Positions 9,781-18,297 are shown, numbered from the stretch's first letter. The stretch is 64,000 nt of DNA from Eubacteriaceae bacterium (GCA_012522805.1 JAAYJS010000018.1:155021-219020), one strand, 5' to 3'. Numbers and translations: made by a program. The notes: generated by a model not told the origin, from the sequence alone.

Positions 9781-9886
9781 CGCGGCTCCTTGAGGTTTAT
9801 TTTAATCATACTAGCCTATAAGTCTTTAAAATTCAAGTAAAGAGAAAAGGAAATAGCAATAACCACAAGAATATTGGGAAAAGCTC

Positions 9887-9915
9887 TTGTCAAGTGTTCG
9901 TATTTATAGTATTAT
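9887..9915 (+). promoter_or_regulatory. Promoter of tRNA-Pro
   Basis: TTGTCA (9887-9892), 17-base spacer, TATTAT (9910-9915), 14 bases before the mature tRNA 5' end. Confidence 0.65.
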
Positions 9916-9929
9916 AGCTAAGTGCTGAT

Positions 9930-10006
9930 CGGGGTGTGGCTCAGTTTGGTAGAGCGCATGGTTCGGGACCATGAGGCCGGAGGTTCAAATCCTCTCACTC
10001 CGACCA
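9930..10006 (+). tRNA. tRNA-Pro (anticodon CGG)
   Basis: 77-base cloverleaf. Acceptor CGGGGTG (9930-9936) pairs with CACTCCG ending at 10002, with one G-T wobble; the D arm has GGCTCAGTTTGGTAGAGC; the anticodon stem CATGG/CCATG encloses loop TTCGGGA, giving CGG, which reads CCG proline codons; the T loop is GGTTCAAATCC. CCA is encoded. Confidence 0.93.
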
Positions 10007-10018
10007 TTTTAGAAATCA

Positions 10019-10040
10019 AACGTGGCGACCGCGTTTTTTT
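10019..10040 (+). terminator. Terminator downstream of tRNA-Pro
   Basis: AACGTGG (10019-10025) / CCGCGTT (10029-10035) with a CGA loop and one T-G wobble, running into eight T. It lies between the tRNA and the SGNH gene start. Confidence 0.7.
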
Positions 10041-10065
10041 ATTGTCAATGATTCGGGAGGCTATA

Positions 10066-10638
10066 ATGAAAATTTTGTGTATCGGTGACTCTTTAACAAA
10101 GGGATTCGGCGTTGCGAGCAAGCAGAACTGGGTCTATTTGTCTTCTGAAAAGAGCGGTAACGCAATCATCAATCGGGGCATTTCCGGAGATACCAGCGGC
10201 GGTATGTTGGCACGTTTTTATCAGGAAATATCCGAGACGTCACCGGACACCGTTATGATTATGGGTGGTGTGAACGACTTATTTGCCGGTTGCCCGGCCG
10301 GTGTCCCTCAGGCCAATATCATGGCCATGGTTCATCAAGGTTTTTCTTTAGGGTTGAAGGTTTGGCTTGGCAAGCCGCCAATTTGCGATTTTTCCAACTT
10401 CCGAAAGGATTGGGCGGTTTTAATCAACCACGAAGTGAGAAAAAACATCATCGCTTATCAAGAATGGTTGGATAGCTTCAGCAATGTTTTTCAAGTTCCC
10501 TTGGTGGACTTTAATGAAGCCTTTCGCAAAGAAAATTTCAATGCGTTATTATACTTAGACGGTATCCATCCTTCACAAAAGGGGCATCGTATGATGTCGG
10601 ATACCTTTGTATCACATATCGATGGCACTAAAAAATAA
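10066..10638 (+). CDS. SGNH/GDSL-family hydrolase
   Basis: 190 residues with the SGNH blocks: GDSLT near the N-terminus (nucleophile Ser), GISGDTS (block II Gly), GGVND (block III Asn) and DGIHPS near the C-terminus (catalytic Asp and His). There is no signal peptide, so a cytoplasmic esterase or lipase-like enzyme is expected; the substrate is unknown. The start is the ATG after CGGGAGG (10054-10060). A longer frame upstream would run through the tRNA gene and is rejected. The lplA gene begins 21 bases after its stop, so the two are likely co-transcribed. Confidence 0.85.
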   Translation: MKILCIGDSLTKGFGVASKQNWVYLSSEKSGNAIINRGISGDTSGGMLARFYQEISETSPDTVMIMGGVNDLFAGCPAGVPQANIMAMVHQGFSLGLKVWLGKPPICDFSNFRKDWAVLINHEVRKNIIAYQEWLDSFSNVFQVPLVDFNEAFRKENFNALLYLDGIHPSQKGHRMMSDTFVSHIDGTKK

Positions 10639-10659
10639 GAACCTAGACAGGAGGCATCA

Positions 10660-11655
10660 ATGACAACCGTTTATCTAGAAAGTAAAGAGACCGACCCGGC
10701 TTACAATTTAGCCTTGGAACAATACGTATTCGATTCTTTACCGAGGGATCGTGAATATTTTATGTTGTGGCAAAATGACAATGCGATTATCGTCGGCAAA
10801 CATCAGAACACCGCCGAGGAAATCAACGCAAAATATGTAGAAGACAACGGCATTCGTGTGGTTCGAAGACTTTCCGGCGGTGGTGCAGTGTACCATGATA
10901 TGGGCAACATCAATTTTACCTTCATTGTAGATGCCAACAATATTGAATCTTTAAACCTACATTCTTTTTGTGAGCCGGTGGTTAAGGCTCTAGCTAAGAT
11001 TGGCGTAACGGCGCAAGTAACAGGTAGAAACGACATTACCATCGACGGACAAAAATTTTCCGGCAATGCCCAATACATCAAACAAAAGCGCATCATGCAT
11101 CACGGTACCATCATGTTCGATTCCAACTTGCCGGTGGTAGCGTCAGCGCTCAATGTATCCAAGGATAAAATCGAGTCGAAGGGCGTTAAATCTGTACGTT
11201 CTCGGGTGACCAACGTCAAGCCCCATGTAAAAGGGGATGTCAGCATCCAAGATTTTTGGGAAATTTTACGCCGCTATATGGTCGAAGAGCAGGATATGCC
11301 AACTTACCAATTGACTGCGGAGGATGAACAAGCCGTGCAAAAGCTCAGAGAAGAGCGTTATGCCACCTGGGATTGGAATTTCGGCTACTCTCCCAACTTC
11401 AGTGTCCAAAAAGAAAGACGTATCGAAGGTGTCGGTAAGATTCAAGTCTTTATGGAAGTGGAGAAAGGCCACATCAAAGCCTACACCACCTACGGAGACT
11501 ATTTCGGCACCGGCGAATCCTCCGAATTAGAAGAAATTTTAACGGACTGTGCCTTGGAAAAATCTGCCTTGGAGGAAGCTCTAAAAGATGTAGACATCAA
11601 CTATTACTACAATAATTTAACAAAAAAAGATTTTATTGACATCTTATTGCAATAA
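10660..11655 (+). CDS. lplA: Lipoate--protein ligase
   Basis: 331 residues with both LplA domains. The catalytic domain has the lipoyl-AMP loop RRLSGGGAVYHD (about residue 69), FTFIVD and GRNDITIDGQKFSGNAQ. A C-terminal accessory domain starts around residue 245 (WNFGYSPNF). The enzyme activates free lipoate with ATP and attaches it to lipoyl domains, for example glycine-cleavage H protein or 2-oxoacid dehydrogenase E2. The E2-like protein in this window (30986-32407) has no lipoyl domain and is not an apparent substrate. RBS AGGAGGC (10649-10655) precedes it and a terminator follows. Confidence 0.93.
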   Translation: MTTVYLESKETDPAYNLALEQYVFDSLPRDREYFMLWQNDNAIIVGKHQNTAEEINAKYVEDNGIRVVRRLSGGGAVYHDMGNINFTFIVDANNIESLNLHSFCEPVVKALAKIGVTAQVTGRNDITIDGQKFSGNAQYIKQKRIMHHGTIMFDSNLPVVASALNVSKDKIESKGVKSVRSRVTNVKPHVKGDVSIQDFWEILRRYMVEEQDMPTYQLTAEDEQAVQKLREERYATWDWNFGYSPNFSVQKERRIEGVGKIQVFMEVEKGHIKAYTTYGDYFGTGESSELEEILTDCALEKSALEEALKDVDINYYYNNLTKKDFIDILLQ

Positions 11656-11662
11656 AAGCCCT

Positions 11663-11690
11663 AAGGCCTTCTCAAAGAAGGCCTTTTTTA
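11663..11690 (+). terminator. Terminator after lplA
   Basis: Nine-base-pair stem AAGGCCTTC (11663-11671) / GAAGGCCTT (11677-11685), loop TCAAA, followed by T residues. Confidence 0.9.
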
Positions 11691-11743
11691 AATATTATCT
11701 GAAGATAAATAGATGGTGATATTTCGTTTTTAAACAAAGTGCA

Positions 11744-11773
11744 TTGCGTCAAGCCTTTGTCATAGTGTATGAT
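11744..11773 (+). promoter_or_regulatory. Possible promoter of the FMN reductase gene
   Basis: TTGCGT (11744-11749), 18 bases, TATGAT (11768-11773), 38 bases before the start codon. Confidence 0.4.
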
Positions 11774-11811
11774 TGAATCAATGCTCATATTGGATGCATA
11801 GTGGAGGTAAC

Positions 11812-12393
11812 ATGAAAACCTGTATTCTGTTTGGAAGTCCTAGAATTAAGGGAAACACTTCTTCCTTATTAAGACCTTTTTGTGACGAATTGTCCCGACA
11901 CGGACATGAGATAGAAGTGATCGACTTGTTTGACAATAAGAGAATCGAACCCTGCATAGCGTGCAGGGTCTGCCAAAAGGATTGGTCTGTCTTTGGCTGT
12001 GTGATCAAAGATGATGCCCATGCCATTTTCGATGCAGTTTTGGAATCGGATCTCATTCTTTTGGCCACGCCGATCTACTCATTTTATTGTACACCGCCCA
12101 TGAAAGCACTCTTAGATCGCTTCGTATACGGTATGAACAAATATTACGGAGAGACGAAGGGGCAGTCTCTATGGGCCGGAAAAAAAGTGGGTATTTTGGC
12201 AACTTGCGGTTATCCGCCGGAAAAGGGTGCAGATTTATTTGAAGAAGGCATGAAGCGCTACTGCAAACATTCCCAATTAAATTATGTGGGAATGCTCTGC
12301 GAGCGCCATTTAGGCTACGATACCGAATTTATGAACGAAGAAAAAGTGGAAAATGCGAGACGTTTTGCCTGGAGTTTAGATAAATTGGTATAA
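11812..12393 (+). CDS. NADPH-dependent FMN reductase / flavodoxin-fold oxidoreductase
   Basis: 193 residues. The flavin phosphate loop is GSPRIKGNTSSLL (residues about 8-20); TPIYSFYCTPPMKALLDRF is the second FMN-contact region of this family. A cysteine cluster, CIACRVCQKDWSVFGC, resembles that of iron-sulfur flavoproteins but lacks the compact four-Cys spacing needed to claim a cluster. It probably transfers electrons from NAD(P)H or ferredoxin to small acceptors; the partner is unknown. The start is the ATG after GTGGAGGT (11801-11808). Confidence 0.85.
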   Translation: MKTCILFGSPRIKGNTSSLLRPFCDELSRHGHEIEVIDLFDNKRIEPCIACRVCQKDWSVFGCVIKDDAHAIFDAVLESDLILLATPIYSFYCTPPMKALLDRFVYGMNKYYGETKGQSLWAGKKVGILATCGYPPEKGADLFEEGMKRYCKHSQLNYVGMLCERHLGYDTEFMNEEKVENARRFAWSLDKLV

Positions 12394-12399
12394 AATAGC

Positions 12400-12579
12400 A
12401 ATTACTCTAGATAAAAGAGCGAATCAATTGTATAATAATAGAAACGCAGTTGGACCGGGTAGAGATAATATCAATACCCTGTTGCGATGACAATCGACGT
12501 AATTGACAATAGCCGTTGTGTAGATGACGTCGGTTATATTTTGTGGCCCAATTGCTTTACTGCTTTAAAGGAGTGTAAA
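12400..12579 (+). promoter_or_regulatory. Promoter and about 140-base untranslated leader of the amino acid transporter operon
   Basis: TATAAT at 12431-12436 without a convincing -35 box. The transcribed leader contains an inverted repeat GGGTA / TACCC and ends in AAAGGAG (12567-12573). No T-box, lysine or glycine riboswitch core was recognised; a structural role is unproven. Confidence 0.35.
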
Positions 12580-13404
12580 ATGAAAAGAAGTAAACTGTTT
12601 GTTCTTGTTTTGGTTGTGTTGTTGGTTGCAAGTCTGGTAGCCGGTTGTGGCGGTGACAATCAAACCGCAGAACCCGCTGAAGAGACTCAACAAGCCGCAG
12701 CGAATGACGAAAAAACTTTTGTCATCGGTGTGGACGATTCCTTTCCACCGATGGGATTCAGAGACGAAAAAAATGAAATTGTCGGTTTTGATATCGATTT
12801 AGCTGAAGAGGCTGCTAAACACATGGATATGGAACTGAAAGTTCAAGTCATCGACTGGGATTCCAAGGAATTAGAATTAAACTCCGGTAATATCGATGCC
12901 ATTTGGAACGGCTTTTCCATCTCTGAAGAGAGAGAAAAACAATTTCTCTTTACGAAACCTTATTTAGAAAACGCACAAGTCGTCGTGGTTAAAAAAGACA
13001 GTGGCATGAATGCCATTGCCGACATGGAAGACAAAAATATCGGTATTCAAAAAGGCTCAACGGCTTTAGATGCTTTCTTGTCCGATCCGATCCATGAAAA
13101 AGTAAAAGACACCGTAGAATACCCCGACAACGTCGCAGCGTTTAAAGATATGGAAATTGGCCGTATCGATGCAGTGGTCGTCGACGCAGTCGTGGCACGT
13201 TACTACATCACAGAAAACGAAATGGATTTTGTCGTCATGGACGAAGCCTTGGCACCGGAACTTTACGGTATCGGCTTTAAAAAGGACAACGAAGCCTTGA
13301 GAGATAAAGTACAAGCAGCCATGGATGCCATGATCGAAGACGGCACAGCAGCTGAAATATCTAAAAAATGGTTTGGAAGCGACATCGTATATAAGGGTGA
13401 ATAA
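12580..13404 (+). CDS. Amino acid ABC transporter, substrate-binding lipoprotein
   Basis: 274 residues. The N-terminus is a lipoprotein signal with lipobox LVAGC (Cys near residue 23), followed by an acidic Q/E/A linker and the bacterial SBP_3 fold: FVIGVDDSFPPMGF, GFDIDLAEEAAKHM, WNGFSISEEREKQ, GIQKGSTALDAF. This is the solute receptor of a polar amino acid (PAAT/HisJ-type) importer. The start is the ATG after AAAGGAG (12567-12573). Permease and ATPase genes follow. An intrinsic terminator sits between this gene and the permease, which would let receptor mRNA exceed that of the membrane components. Confidence 0.93.
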   Translation: MKRSKLFVLVLVVLLVASLVAGCGGDNQTAEPAEETQQAAANDEKTFVIGVDDSFPPMGFRDEKNEIVGFDIDLAEEAAKHMDMELKVQVIDWDSKELELNSGNIDAIWNGFSISEEREKQFLFTKPYLENAQVVVVKKDSGMNAIADMEDKNIGIQKGSTALDAFLSDPIHEKVKDTVEYPDNVAAFKDMEIGRIDAVVVDAVVARYYITENEMDFVVMDEALAPELYGIGFKKDNEALRDKVQAAMDAMIEDGTAAEISKKWFGSDIVYKGE

Positions 13405-13423
13405 GCAATTGCCTTTCCCCTTG

Positions 13424-13457
13424 CTTAGAGTATCCTCCGGGTACTCTAAGTTTTTTT
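13424..13457 (+). terminator. Intra-operon terminator/attenuator between binding protein and permease
   Basis: Stem CTTAGAGTA (13424-13432) / TACTCTAAG (13442-13450) followed by seven T. Partial read-through is expected because the permease and ATPase genes lie downstream with no clear promoter. Confidence 0.85.
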
Positions 13458-13524
13458 ATAGGACTCTCATCGTCTATAAGATTTGATCGGTGGTGCAACC
13501 GCTTAGGCTCAATAGGAAAATCGT

Positions 13525-14181
13525 ATGAATGTTAATTATTTTTTAAATGTTTTGATCCCCATGTTAAAAGGCGGCATCATCACCTTGACCGTATTCACAG
13601 CTACCATTGGCCTGTCTATACCGTTAGGCTTTGTGGTCACACTCATGGTGATGGGCAAAGTAAAACCCTTAAAGGCTGTTGCGGAATTTTATATTTACGT
13701 CTTGAGGGGAACGCCCTTGTTACTGCAATTAATGTTTGTGTACTACGGCTTGCCGATTCTACCGGTGATCGGTCAATACTTTGTTTTTGACCGTTTGACA
13801 GCTGCATGTATCGCTTTTGTGCTCAACTACGCAGCTTATTTTGCCGAAATTTTTAGAGGCGGACTGTTATCCATCGATAAAGGACAGTACGAAGCGACCA
13901 AAGTATTGGGTTTAAACCGTTTCCAAACGATGATTAAAGTTGTGATCCCTCAGATGATCAGAGTTTCCTTACCCTCTGTCAGTAATGAAACCATTACCTT
14001 GGTCAAGGACACCGCTCTCATTACGGTTATCGGAGTGACAGAAATACTGCACTACGCAAAGACAGCCGTCAATCGCGATGCCAATAACTTTGCTTTCTTG
14101 GTAGCGGCGATGTTGTATTTGCTGATTAACTTTGTATTGACCGTCGTCTTCAAAAAGTTGGAAAAATCTTATGATTTTTAG
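13525..14181 (+). CDS. Amino acid ABC transporter permease
   Basis: 218 residues of the HisM/GlnP family. It has several transmembrane segments (for example residues 10-40 and 185-208), the [12 protein letters not shown] motif typical of the family after the first helices, and an EAA-type loop [20 protein letters not shown] that docks onto the ATPase. It forms the membrane channel with the binding protein before it and the ATPase after it (8-base gap). The ribosome binding site is weak (AGGAAA). Confidence 0.93.
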   Translation: MNVNYFLNVLIPMLKGGIITLTVFTATIGLSIPLGFVVTLMVMGKVKPLKAVAEFYIYVLRGTPLLLQLMFVYYGLPILPVIGQYFVFDRLTAACIAFVLNYAAYFAEIFRGGLLSIDKGQYEATKVLGLNRFQTMIKVVIPQMIRVSLPSVSNETITLVKDTALITVIGVTEILHYAKTAVNRDANNFAFLVAAMLYLLINFVLTVVFKKLEKSYDF

Positions 14182-14189
14182 GTGATAAA

Positions 14190-14942
14190 ATGACGCCCAT
14201 GATAAAAGTAAACAATTTACATAAAAAATTTGGCGATGTAGAAGTCTTAAAAGGCATCGACTTTGAAGTCAATAAAGGAGATGTCATCGCGGTAATCGGA
14301 TCTTCCGGGTCGGGTAAATCCACTTTATTGCGTTGTCTCATTGATCTGGAAACGGCCGATGTCGGAGATATCGTCATAGAAGGACAATACTTAATGAAGA
14401 ACGGTACCTATGGAGCACCTGCAGAAGTTCGAAAAATCATCGGTAAAATGGGAATGGTTTTTCAACACTTTAACCTATTTCCCCATCTCAACGTTCGAGA
14501 TAACTTGGAATTAGCGCCTAAAATGGTCAAAAAATCTAAGAAGATGCAACTACTTAAAAGAGTAGAAGAACAACTGAAAGAAGTAGGTTTAGCGGATAAA
14601 ATAGATTGTATGCCCTCCACTTTGTCCGGAGGGGAAAAACAGCGGGTAGCCATTGCAAGGGCCCTGATGATGGACCCGGATATTTTGTTGTTTGACGAGC
14701 CGACATCCGCTTTGGATCCGGAATTAACCGGAGAGGTTCTCAACGTGATTCAAAAATTAGCAAACAACAAGATGACGATGATGGTGGTTACCCACGAAAT
14801 GGCTTTTGCCAGAAAAGTTGCCAATAAAGTATTGTTTATGAGCGACGGTGTTATTTTGGAAGAAGGGCTACCGGAGAAGATTTTCGAAAACCCTCAAAAC
14901 AATCGAACCAAGGAATTTTTATGTAACTATATGCAAGATTAG
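14190..14942 (+). CDS. Amino acid ABC transporter ATP-binding protein
   Basis: 250 residues. Walker A is GSSGSGKST, the Q-loop region is [14 protein letters not shown], the signature is LSGGEKQR and Walker B is [14 protein letters not shown], followed by the H-loop (VTHEM). This is the GlnQ/HisP type that powers polar amino acid import. AGGTGAT precedes ATG 14190; an alternative ATG is at 14199. It ends the three-gene transporter operon. Confidence 0.95.
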   Translation: MTPMIKVNNLHKKFGDVEVLKGIDFEVNKGDVIAVIGSSGSGKSTLLRCLIDLETADVGDIVIEGQYLMKNGTYGAPAEVRKIIGKMGMVFQHFNLFPHLNVRDNLELAPKMVKKSKKMQLLKRVEEQLKEVGLADKIDCMPSTLSGGEKQRVAIARALMMDPDILLFDEPTSALDPELTGEVLNVIQKLANNKMTMMVVTHEMAFARKVANKVLFMSDGVILEEGLPEKIFENPQNNRTKEFLCNYMQD

Positions 14943-14944
14943 AA

Positions 14945-14984
14945 AAAGGCATCCCTGAAAGTGAATTTTCAAGGATGCCTTTAT
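14945..14984 (+). terminator. Terminator of the amino acid transporter operon
   Basis: Ten-base-pair stem AAAGGCATCC (14945-14954) / GGATGCCTTT (14973-14982) with an inner TGAAA/TTTCA pairing. The U tract is short. Confidence 0.75.
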
Positions 14985-15119
14985 GTTATCCGTAAAAGTC
15001 AAGTATTAAAGTTGTTGTTTGGAATGTTGAGCAACAGTTTTTATAAAATTGAGATCTAGTATGGATTTCCGGCCGATACCGTGCACAGAGCGTTACAAAG
15101 AAAATATCTTGAAACAATT

Positions 15120-15773
15120 TTAGTCCAATGCTTTGATATCTGAAAAATCCTGAGACCCATAAAAGGTAAGAGCCTCCTTACGGGATTCGTAAATAATATC
15201 CTCCTGTATAGAGAACATACGACCGGTGTTAGAAATTAAAAAGGCTGCAAATTCGTTCACCGACATTTGAATTTGACCATTGTAAAAGGCCATTGCACTG
15301 GCGCGTCTTGCGCCCAAGTCGGCGATTAAAATGGCTTCAAACTCGCTAGGTGTTATGCGTAGGTTGAAGTCCCTAATAAATCCTTGATAGATGGAGCCGA
15401 TATCTCTAAATAAAAAATCGAACAATGCAGAATTCAGATGTGTTTCATAGTAAAAGCGTTTGGTCTTTTCGTCATTTAAAAGATTGTTGTAATAAATAAT
15501 CGTTAAAAAAAAGTGTTCTTTAAAATGATTGAGTTTATCTTTTTTATAAGTACTCTGTATGCGTTCCTTAATTGCCGAGAGATACTCCGACATAATCGCA
15601 TCGACAATGGTTGCCTTTGTGGCGAAGTGATAGGTCAAGGAGCCTAGGGTCGTTTCGGATTCGTCGGCGATTTGTTGAACAATGGCATCGTCATAACCAT
15701 TCTCGTAAAAAACTTTTTTCGCACTTTCTAAGATGCGCATCTTTGTACGCATTCCTTTGGACATTTTTTCCAT
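15120..15773 (-). CDS. TetR-family transcriptional regulator
   Basis: 217 residues. The N-terminal 50 residues form the TetR helix-turn-helix (RILESAKKVFYENGYDDAIVQQIADE then LGSLTYHFATKATIVDAIM). The C-terminal ligand domain is not assignable. The start is set at the ATG after GGAAAGGAGT (15781-15790); an in-frame ATG further upstream lacks a site. The gene is divergent from the URO-D-family gene, and inverted repeats in the shared intergenic region are candidate operators, so it probably controls that gene and itself. Ligand unknown. Confidence 0.88.
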   Translation of the reverse strand: MEKMSKGMRTKMRILESAKKVFYENGYDDAIVQQIADESETTLGSLTYHFATKATIVDAIMSEYLSAIKERIQSTYKKDKLNHFKEHFFLTIIYYNNLLNDEKTKRFYYETHLNSALFDFLFRDIGSIYQGFIRDFNLRITPSEFEAILIADLGARRASAMAFYNGQIQMSVNEFAAFLISNTGRMFSIQEDIIYESRKEALTFYGSQDFSDIKALD

Positions 15774-15833
15774 ATTGATTACTCCTTTCCTAGTAAAATA
15801 CATATCTTATAAAAATTCCTAAATTTATACTTT

Positions 15834-15873
15834 TTAAGAAATTTATTGAGATATCAATGTCAAGTTTTCTTAA
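15834..15873. promoter_or_regulatory. Inverted repeat upstream of tetR
   Basis: TTAAGAAA (15834-15841) and TTTCTTAA (15866-15873), a perfect 8-bp inverted repeat with a 24-base spacer, 61 bases from the tetR start. Candidate regulator contact or chance AT-rich repeat. Confidence 0.3.
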
Positions 15874-15951
15874 ATAATATCATTATTGTCTCATATTTAC
15901 AAGGAAAAACTCAAATATAATAGTAAATACAAATGAAATTCTTAAAAACCC

Positions 15952-16007
15952 TTGACAATGTTTACAAGCGGGTGTAAAATAACAGTAAATATAATTCCTA
16001 TTACTGT
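15952..16007 (+). promoter_or_regulatory. Promoter and candidate operators of the URO-D gene
   Basis: TTGACA (15952-15957), 17 bases, TAAAAT (15975-15980). Inside it TTTACA (15961-15966) and TGTAAA (15973-15978) form an inverted repeat. Directly downstream ACAGTAA (15982-15988) and TTACTGT (16001-16007) form a second one. Placement over and just after the -10 is what a repressor such as the divergent TetR protein would need. Confidence 0.6.
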
Positions 16008-16031
16008 AACAAAGAGAAAAGGAGAGTTGTG

Positions 16032-17186
16032 ATGGAAAATATGAAACAACTTCAAGAAGAAAGAGCCCAATTATTTAAAGATGTGTATGATGGGAAAATT
16101 CCGAAAAGAGTGCCGATGGAAATATCGATCACTTGGGATGCTGCCATAGAATACGCAGGATTGGATTTAAAGGAAGCGCAATACAATCCCGAAATGTTTC
16201 CAATTTTTTTCGACAAGGTTGCCAAGGATTTTCAAACGGATAAAAGCCCCATTGCGCCTACGTTGAGACCACCGGCATTTTACAACATTTTAGGTTCTGT
16301 CGGTATTGTCATGAGTAATACGGGAAGCATGCAGCACCCGGAAGTTCACTCCCTAGAAGTCGATGAGTACGACGAATTCATCGAAGATCCCTACAAATGT
16401 ATGGTCGAAACGTGCTTGCCGAGAATCTACAAAGCATTGGATGCCAGCCCCGGCGAAGCAGCATTGGCTTTAGCTAAAGCTTTTAAAGCAAAGAATGATT
16501 ACGATGCCATTGCAGGTAAAATAGCAGTCGAAACCTGTGAAAAATATGGCTATCCTATGTTCCCGAGAGGTGGCTTTACCGAAGCACCCATGGACTTTAT
16601 CGCCGACTTCCTACGCTCCTTTACCGGTGCTGTTATGGATATGCGCAGAAACAAAGAAAAACTTTTAGGCGCTATCGAAGCGATAACCCCCCACATGAAA
16701 AAGATCGGTATTGCACCGACTTCCAGCCGTTATGCTAGAACTTTTATCCCGTTACATATGGCACCTTTCATGCGTGAAAAGCAATTTGCAGAATTCTGGT
16801 GGCCGTCCTTCAAAGAATTGATGGATCACTTAAGAGATAATGACGCCGGCGTGCGTATTTTCGTAGAAGGCGACTGGATGGATAAAATCGATTATTTGGC
16901 GACCTTAGACAATCGCGTAGAAATGCAATTTGAATTTGGTGACCCGAAATTAGCTAAAGAAAAAGTCGGTAAAGATCATATTATTTCCGGTTTCTTCCCC
17001 ATCACCATGTTACAAACCAACACCAAACAAGAATGTGTCGACAAAGCAAGAGAATTAATCGACACATTGGCACCGGGCGGTGGTTATATCTTTAATACAG
17101 ATAAGAGTCTTTATTCCTTAGAAGGTCCAATAGCTGAAAACTTACAAGCAGTTCTTGAAGTAGTCAGAACTGAAGCGGTTTATTAA
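16032..17186 (+). CDS. URO-D/MtaA-superfamily protein (uroporphyrinogen decarboxylase-like)
   Basis: 384 residues of the uroporphyrinogen decarboxylase-like TIM-barrel superfamily, which also holds corrinoid methyltransferases. Matching blocks are GKIPKRVPMEISITWD, FPRGGFTEAPMDFIADFL, HMAPFMREKQFAEFWWP and the C-terminal LAPGGGYIFNTDKSL. No other heme genes are near and the protein is not a close HemE, so a methyl-transfer or related role is more likely than heme synthesis; that is inference. A GTG three bases upstream is possible, but AAGGAGAG (16018-16025) suits ATG 16032. It is controlled from a promoter facing the TetR gene and is followed by a 45-residue ORF. Confidence 0.75.
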   Translation: MENMKQLQEERAQLFKDVYDGKIPKRVPMEISITWDAAIEYAGLDLKEAQYNPEMFPIFFDKVAKDFQTDKSPIAPTLRPPAFYNILGSVGIVMSNTGSMQHPEVHSLEVDEYDEFIEDPYKCMVETCLPRIYKALDASPGEAALALAKAFKAKNDYDAIAGKIAVETCEKYGYPMFPRGGFTEAPMDFIADFLRSFTGAVMDMRRNKEKLLGAIEAITPHMKKIGIAPTSSRYARTFIPLHMAPFMREKQFAEFWWPSFKELMDHLRDNDAGVRIFVEGDWMDKIDYLATLDNRVEMQFEFGDPKLAKEKVGKDHIISGFFPITMLQTNTKQECVDKARELIDTLAPGGGYIFNTDKSLYSLEGPIAENLQAVLEVVRTEAVY

Positions 17187-17214
17187 GAAAAAGAAAACAC
17201 TGAAGGAGAAAACC

Positions 17215-17352
17215 ATGAAAAGTGAATATTTTAAAACATGGGAAGATTATGTCGAAACTCATCCCGAATTAAACGATATAGAATCGGCAGAAGCCGGCAT
17301 TCAACCTTACGAAGAGGAAATGTACGCTTTCATTATGAAGCTATTCTTATAA
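17215..17352 (+). CDS. 45-residue acidic protein downstream of URO-D gene
   Basis: A short frame with a good ribosome binding site (GAAGGAG at 17203-17209) and ATG at 17215, 28 bases after the URO-D stop and directly before a strong terminator, so it is the last gene of that operon. The product is acidic and aromatic-rich: it starts MKSEYFKTWEDYVETHPE and ends EEMYAFIMKLFL. There is no signal or membrane helix. No family is recognised; a small partner or regulator of the enzyme is possible. Confidence 0.65.
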   Translation: MKSEYFKTWEDYVETHPELNDIESAEAGIQPYEEEMYAFIMKLFL

Positions 17353-17362
17353 AATGAAACAA

Positions 17363-17396
17363 AAAAACATCGATACTTATATCGATGTTTTTTTAA
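17363..17396. terminator. Terminator of URO-D operon, overlapping the 3' end of the DMT gene
   Basis: Thirteen-base-pair stem AAAAACATCGATA (17363-17375) / TATCGATGTTTTT (17380-17392), loop CTTA, then T residues. The last codons of the convergent DMT gene lie inside the hairpin, so it can serve both directions. Confidence 0.85.
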
Positions 17397-18297
17397 TTGA
17401 TACTTCTTTTTTAACTTCTAAGGATTCGGATTGATCGATAGAGCGGTTGTATTGAAACAACAAAATGGCCGCACCGATGATGATCAAATAACCGATCACA
17501 TTGCTGAAACCCGGGACGACACCAAAAACCGCAAAATCCAAGAGTGCAGCATAGAGTACAATGGAGTAGTCGTAGACGGATATTTCCTTGGCCGGTGCAT
17601 GGGTATAGGCTGCGGTAATACCGAACTGCCCAATGGATGCGAAAACACCTGCCATGACCAAAATAGCGGTTTGGTAAAAAGTCATAGGGTGGTAGCGAAA
17701 AACCAAAAAGGGCAAGGTCACCACGGACGAAAATAAGGAAAAGAAGGCTATAATCACAGGGCCTTTTTCACCGTGGTTTCCCAGATACCGCACACAGGTG
17801 TAGGCGGCGCCGGCGGTCATGGCCCCCAACAGGGAAACGATGGCAGGCAGGGATACCAGTGTCTGAAAATCCGGTCGGATGACAAATATTGTTCCGATAA
17901 AAGCAATTACAATGGCTGATACTTGTACCCAAGTGACCTTTTCCTTTAAAAAGAAATAGGAAAAGATGATGACAAAAAAAGGGCTCAACTTATTGAGAAC
18001 ATTGGCATCAGCCAAGCTCATTTTGGATATGGCATAAAAATTAAATAAAATACCCAAGGTACCCATGGTTGCCCTTAAAATCATAATGCCCATGTTCTTT
18101 CTTTGTACTCTAAAAGGTTCGCCGGATTTGATCAAGACAAAGAATGCGGCAAAAAATGCAATCAGATTTCTAAAAAAAGATTTTTGTATCGTAGGGATTT
18201 CCGGCCCTGCAAATTGCACACAAAAACTCATCAGGGCGAAACCCATAGCGGAGATAAGAATATAGACGATGCCTTTAAGTCGATTGTTTTGTAACAT
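17377..18297 (-). CDS. EamA/DMT-superfamily permease
   Basis: 306 residues with about ten hydrophobic helices in two EamA repeats, typical of the drug/metabolite transporter superfamily (IVYILISAMGFALMSFCVQF at the start; the second half begins near MTAGAAYTCVRYLG). The C-terminal cytoplasmic tail is charged (ESLEVKKEVSIKKTSI). The substrate is not predictable. The start is chosen at MLQNNRLKG after AGAAAGG (18304-18310); upstream in-frame residues are not membrane-like and lack an RBS. Confidence 0.85.
   Translation of the reverse strand: MLQNNRLKGIVYILISAMGFALMSFCVQFAGPEIPTIQKSFFRNLIAFFAAFFVLIKSGEPFRVQRKNMGIMILRATMGTLGILFNFYAISKMSLADANVLNKLSPFFVIIFSYFFLKEKVTWVQVSAIVIAFIGTIFVIRPDFQTLVSLPAIVSLLGAMTAGAAYTCVRYLGNHGEKGPVIIAFFSLFSSVVTLPFLVFRYHPMTFYQTAILVMAGVFASIGQFGITAAYTHAPAKEISVYDYSIVLYAALLDFAVFGVVPGFSNVIGYLIIIGAAILLFQYNRSIDQSESLEVKKEVSIKKTSI

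Noticed and set aside
12400..12579. Amino acid riboswitch or T-box before the ABC importer
   Set aside because: Only one short inverted repeat was seen and none of the conserved aptamer or T-box sequences.
16032..17186. HemE (true uroporphyrinogen decarboxylase)
   Set aside because: No heme genes nearby and the sequence resembles the wider URO-D/MtaA superfamily rather than HemE; context (divergent TetR, small partner ORF) also argues against it.
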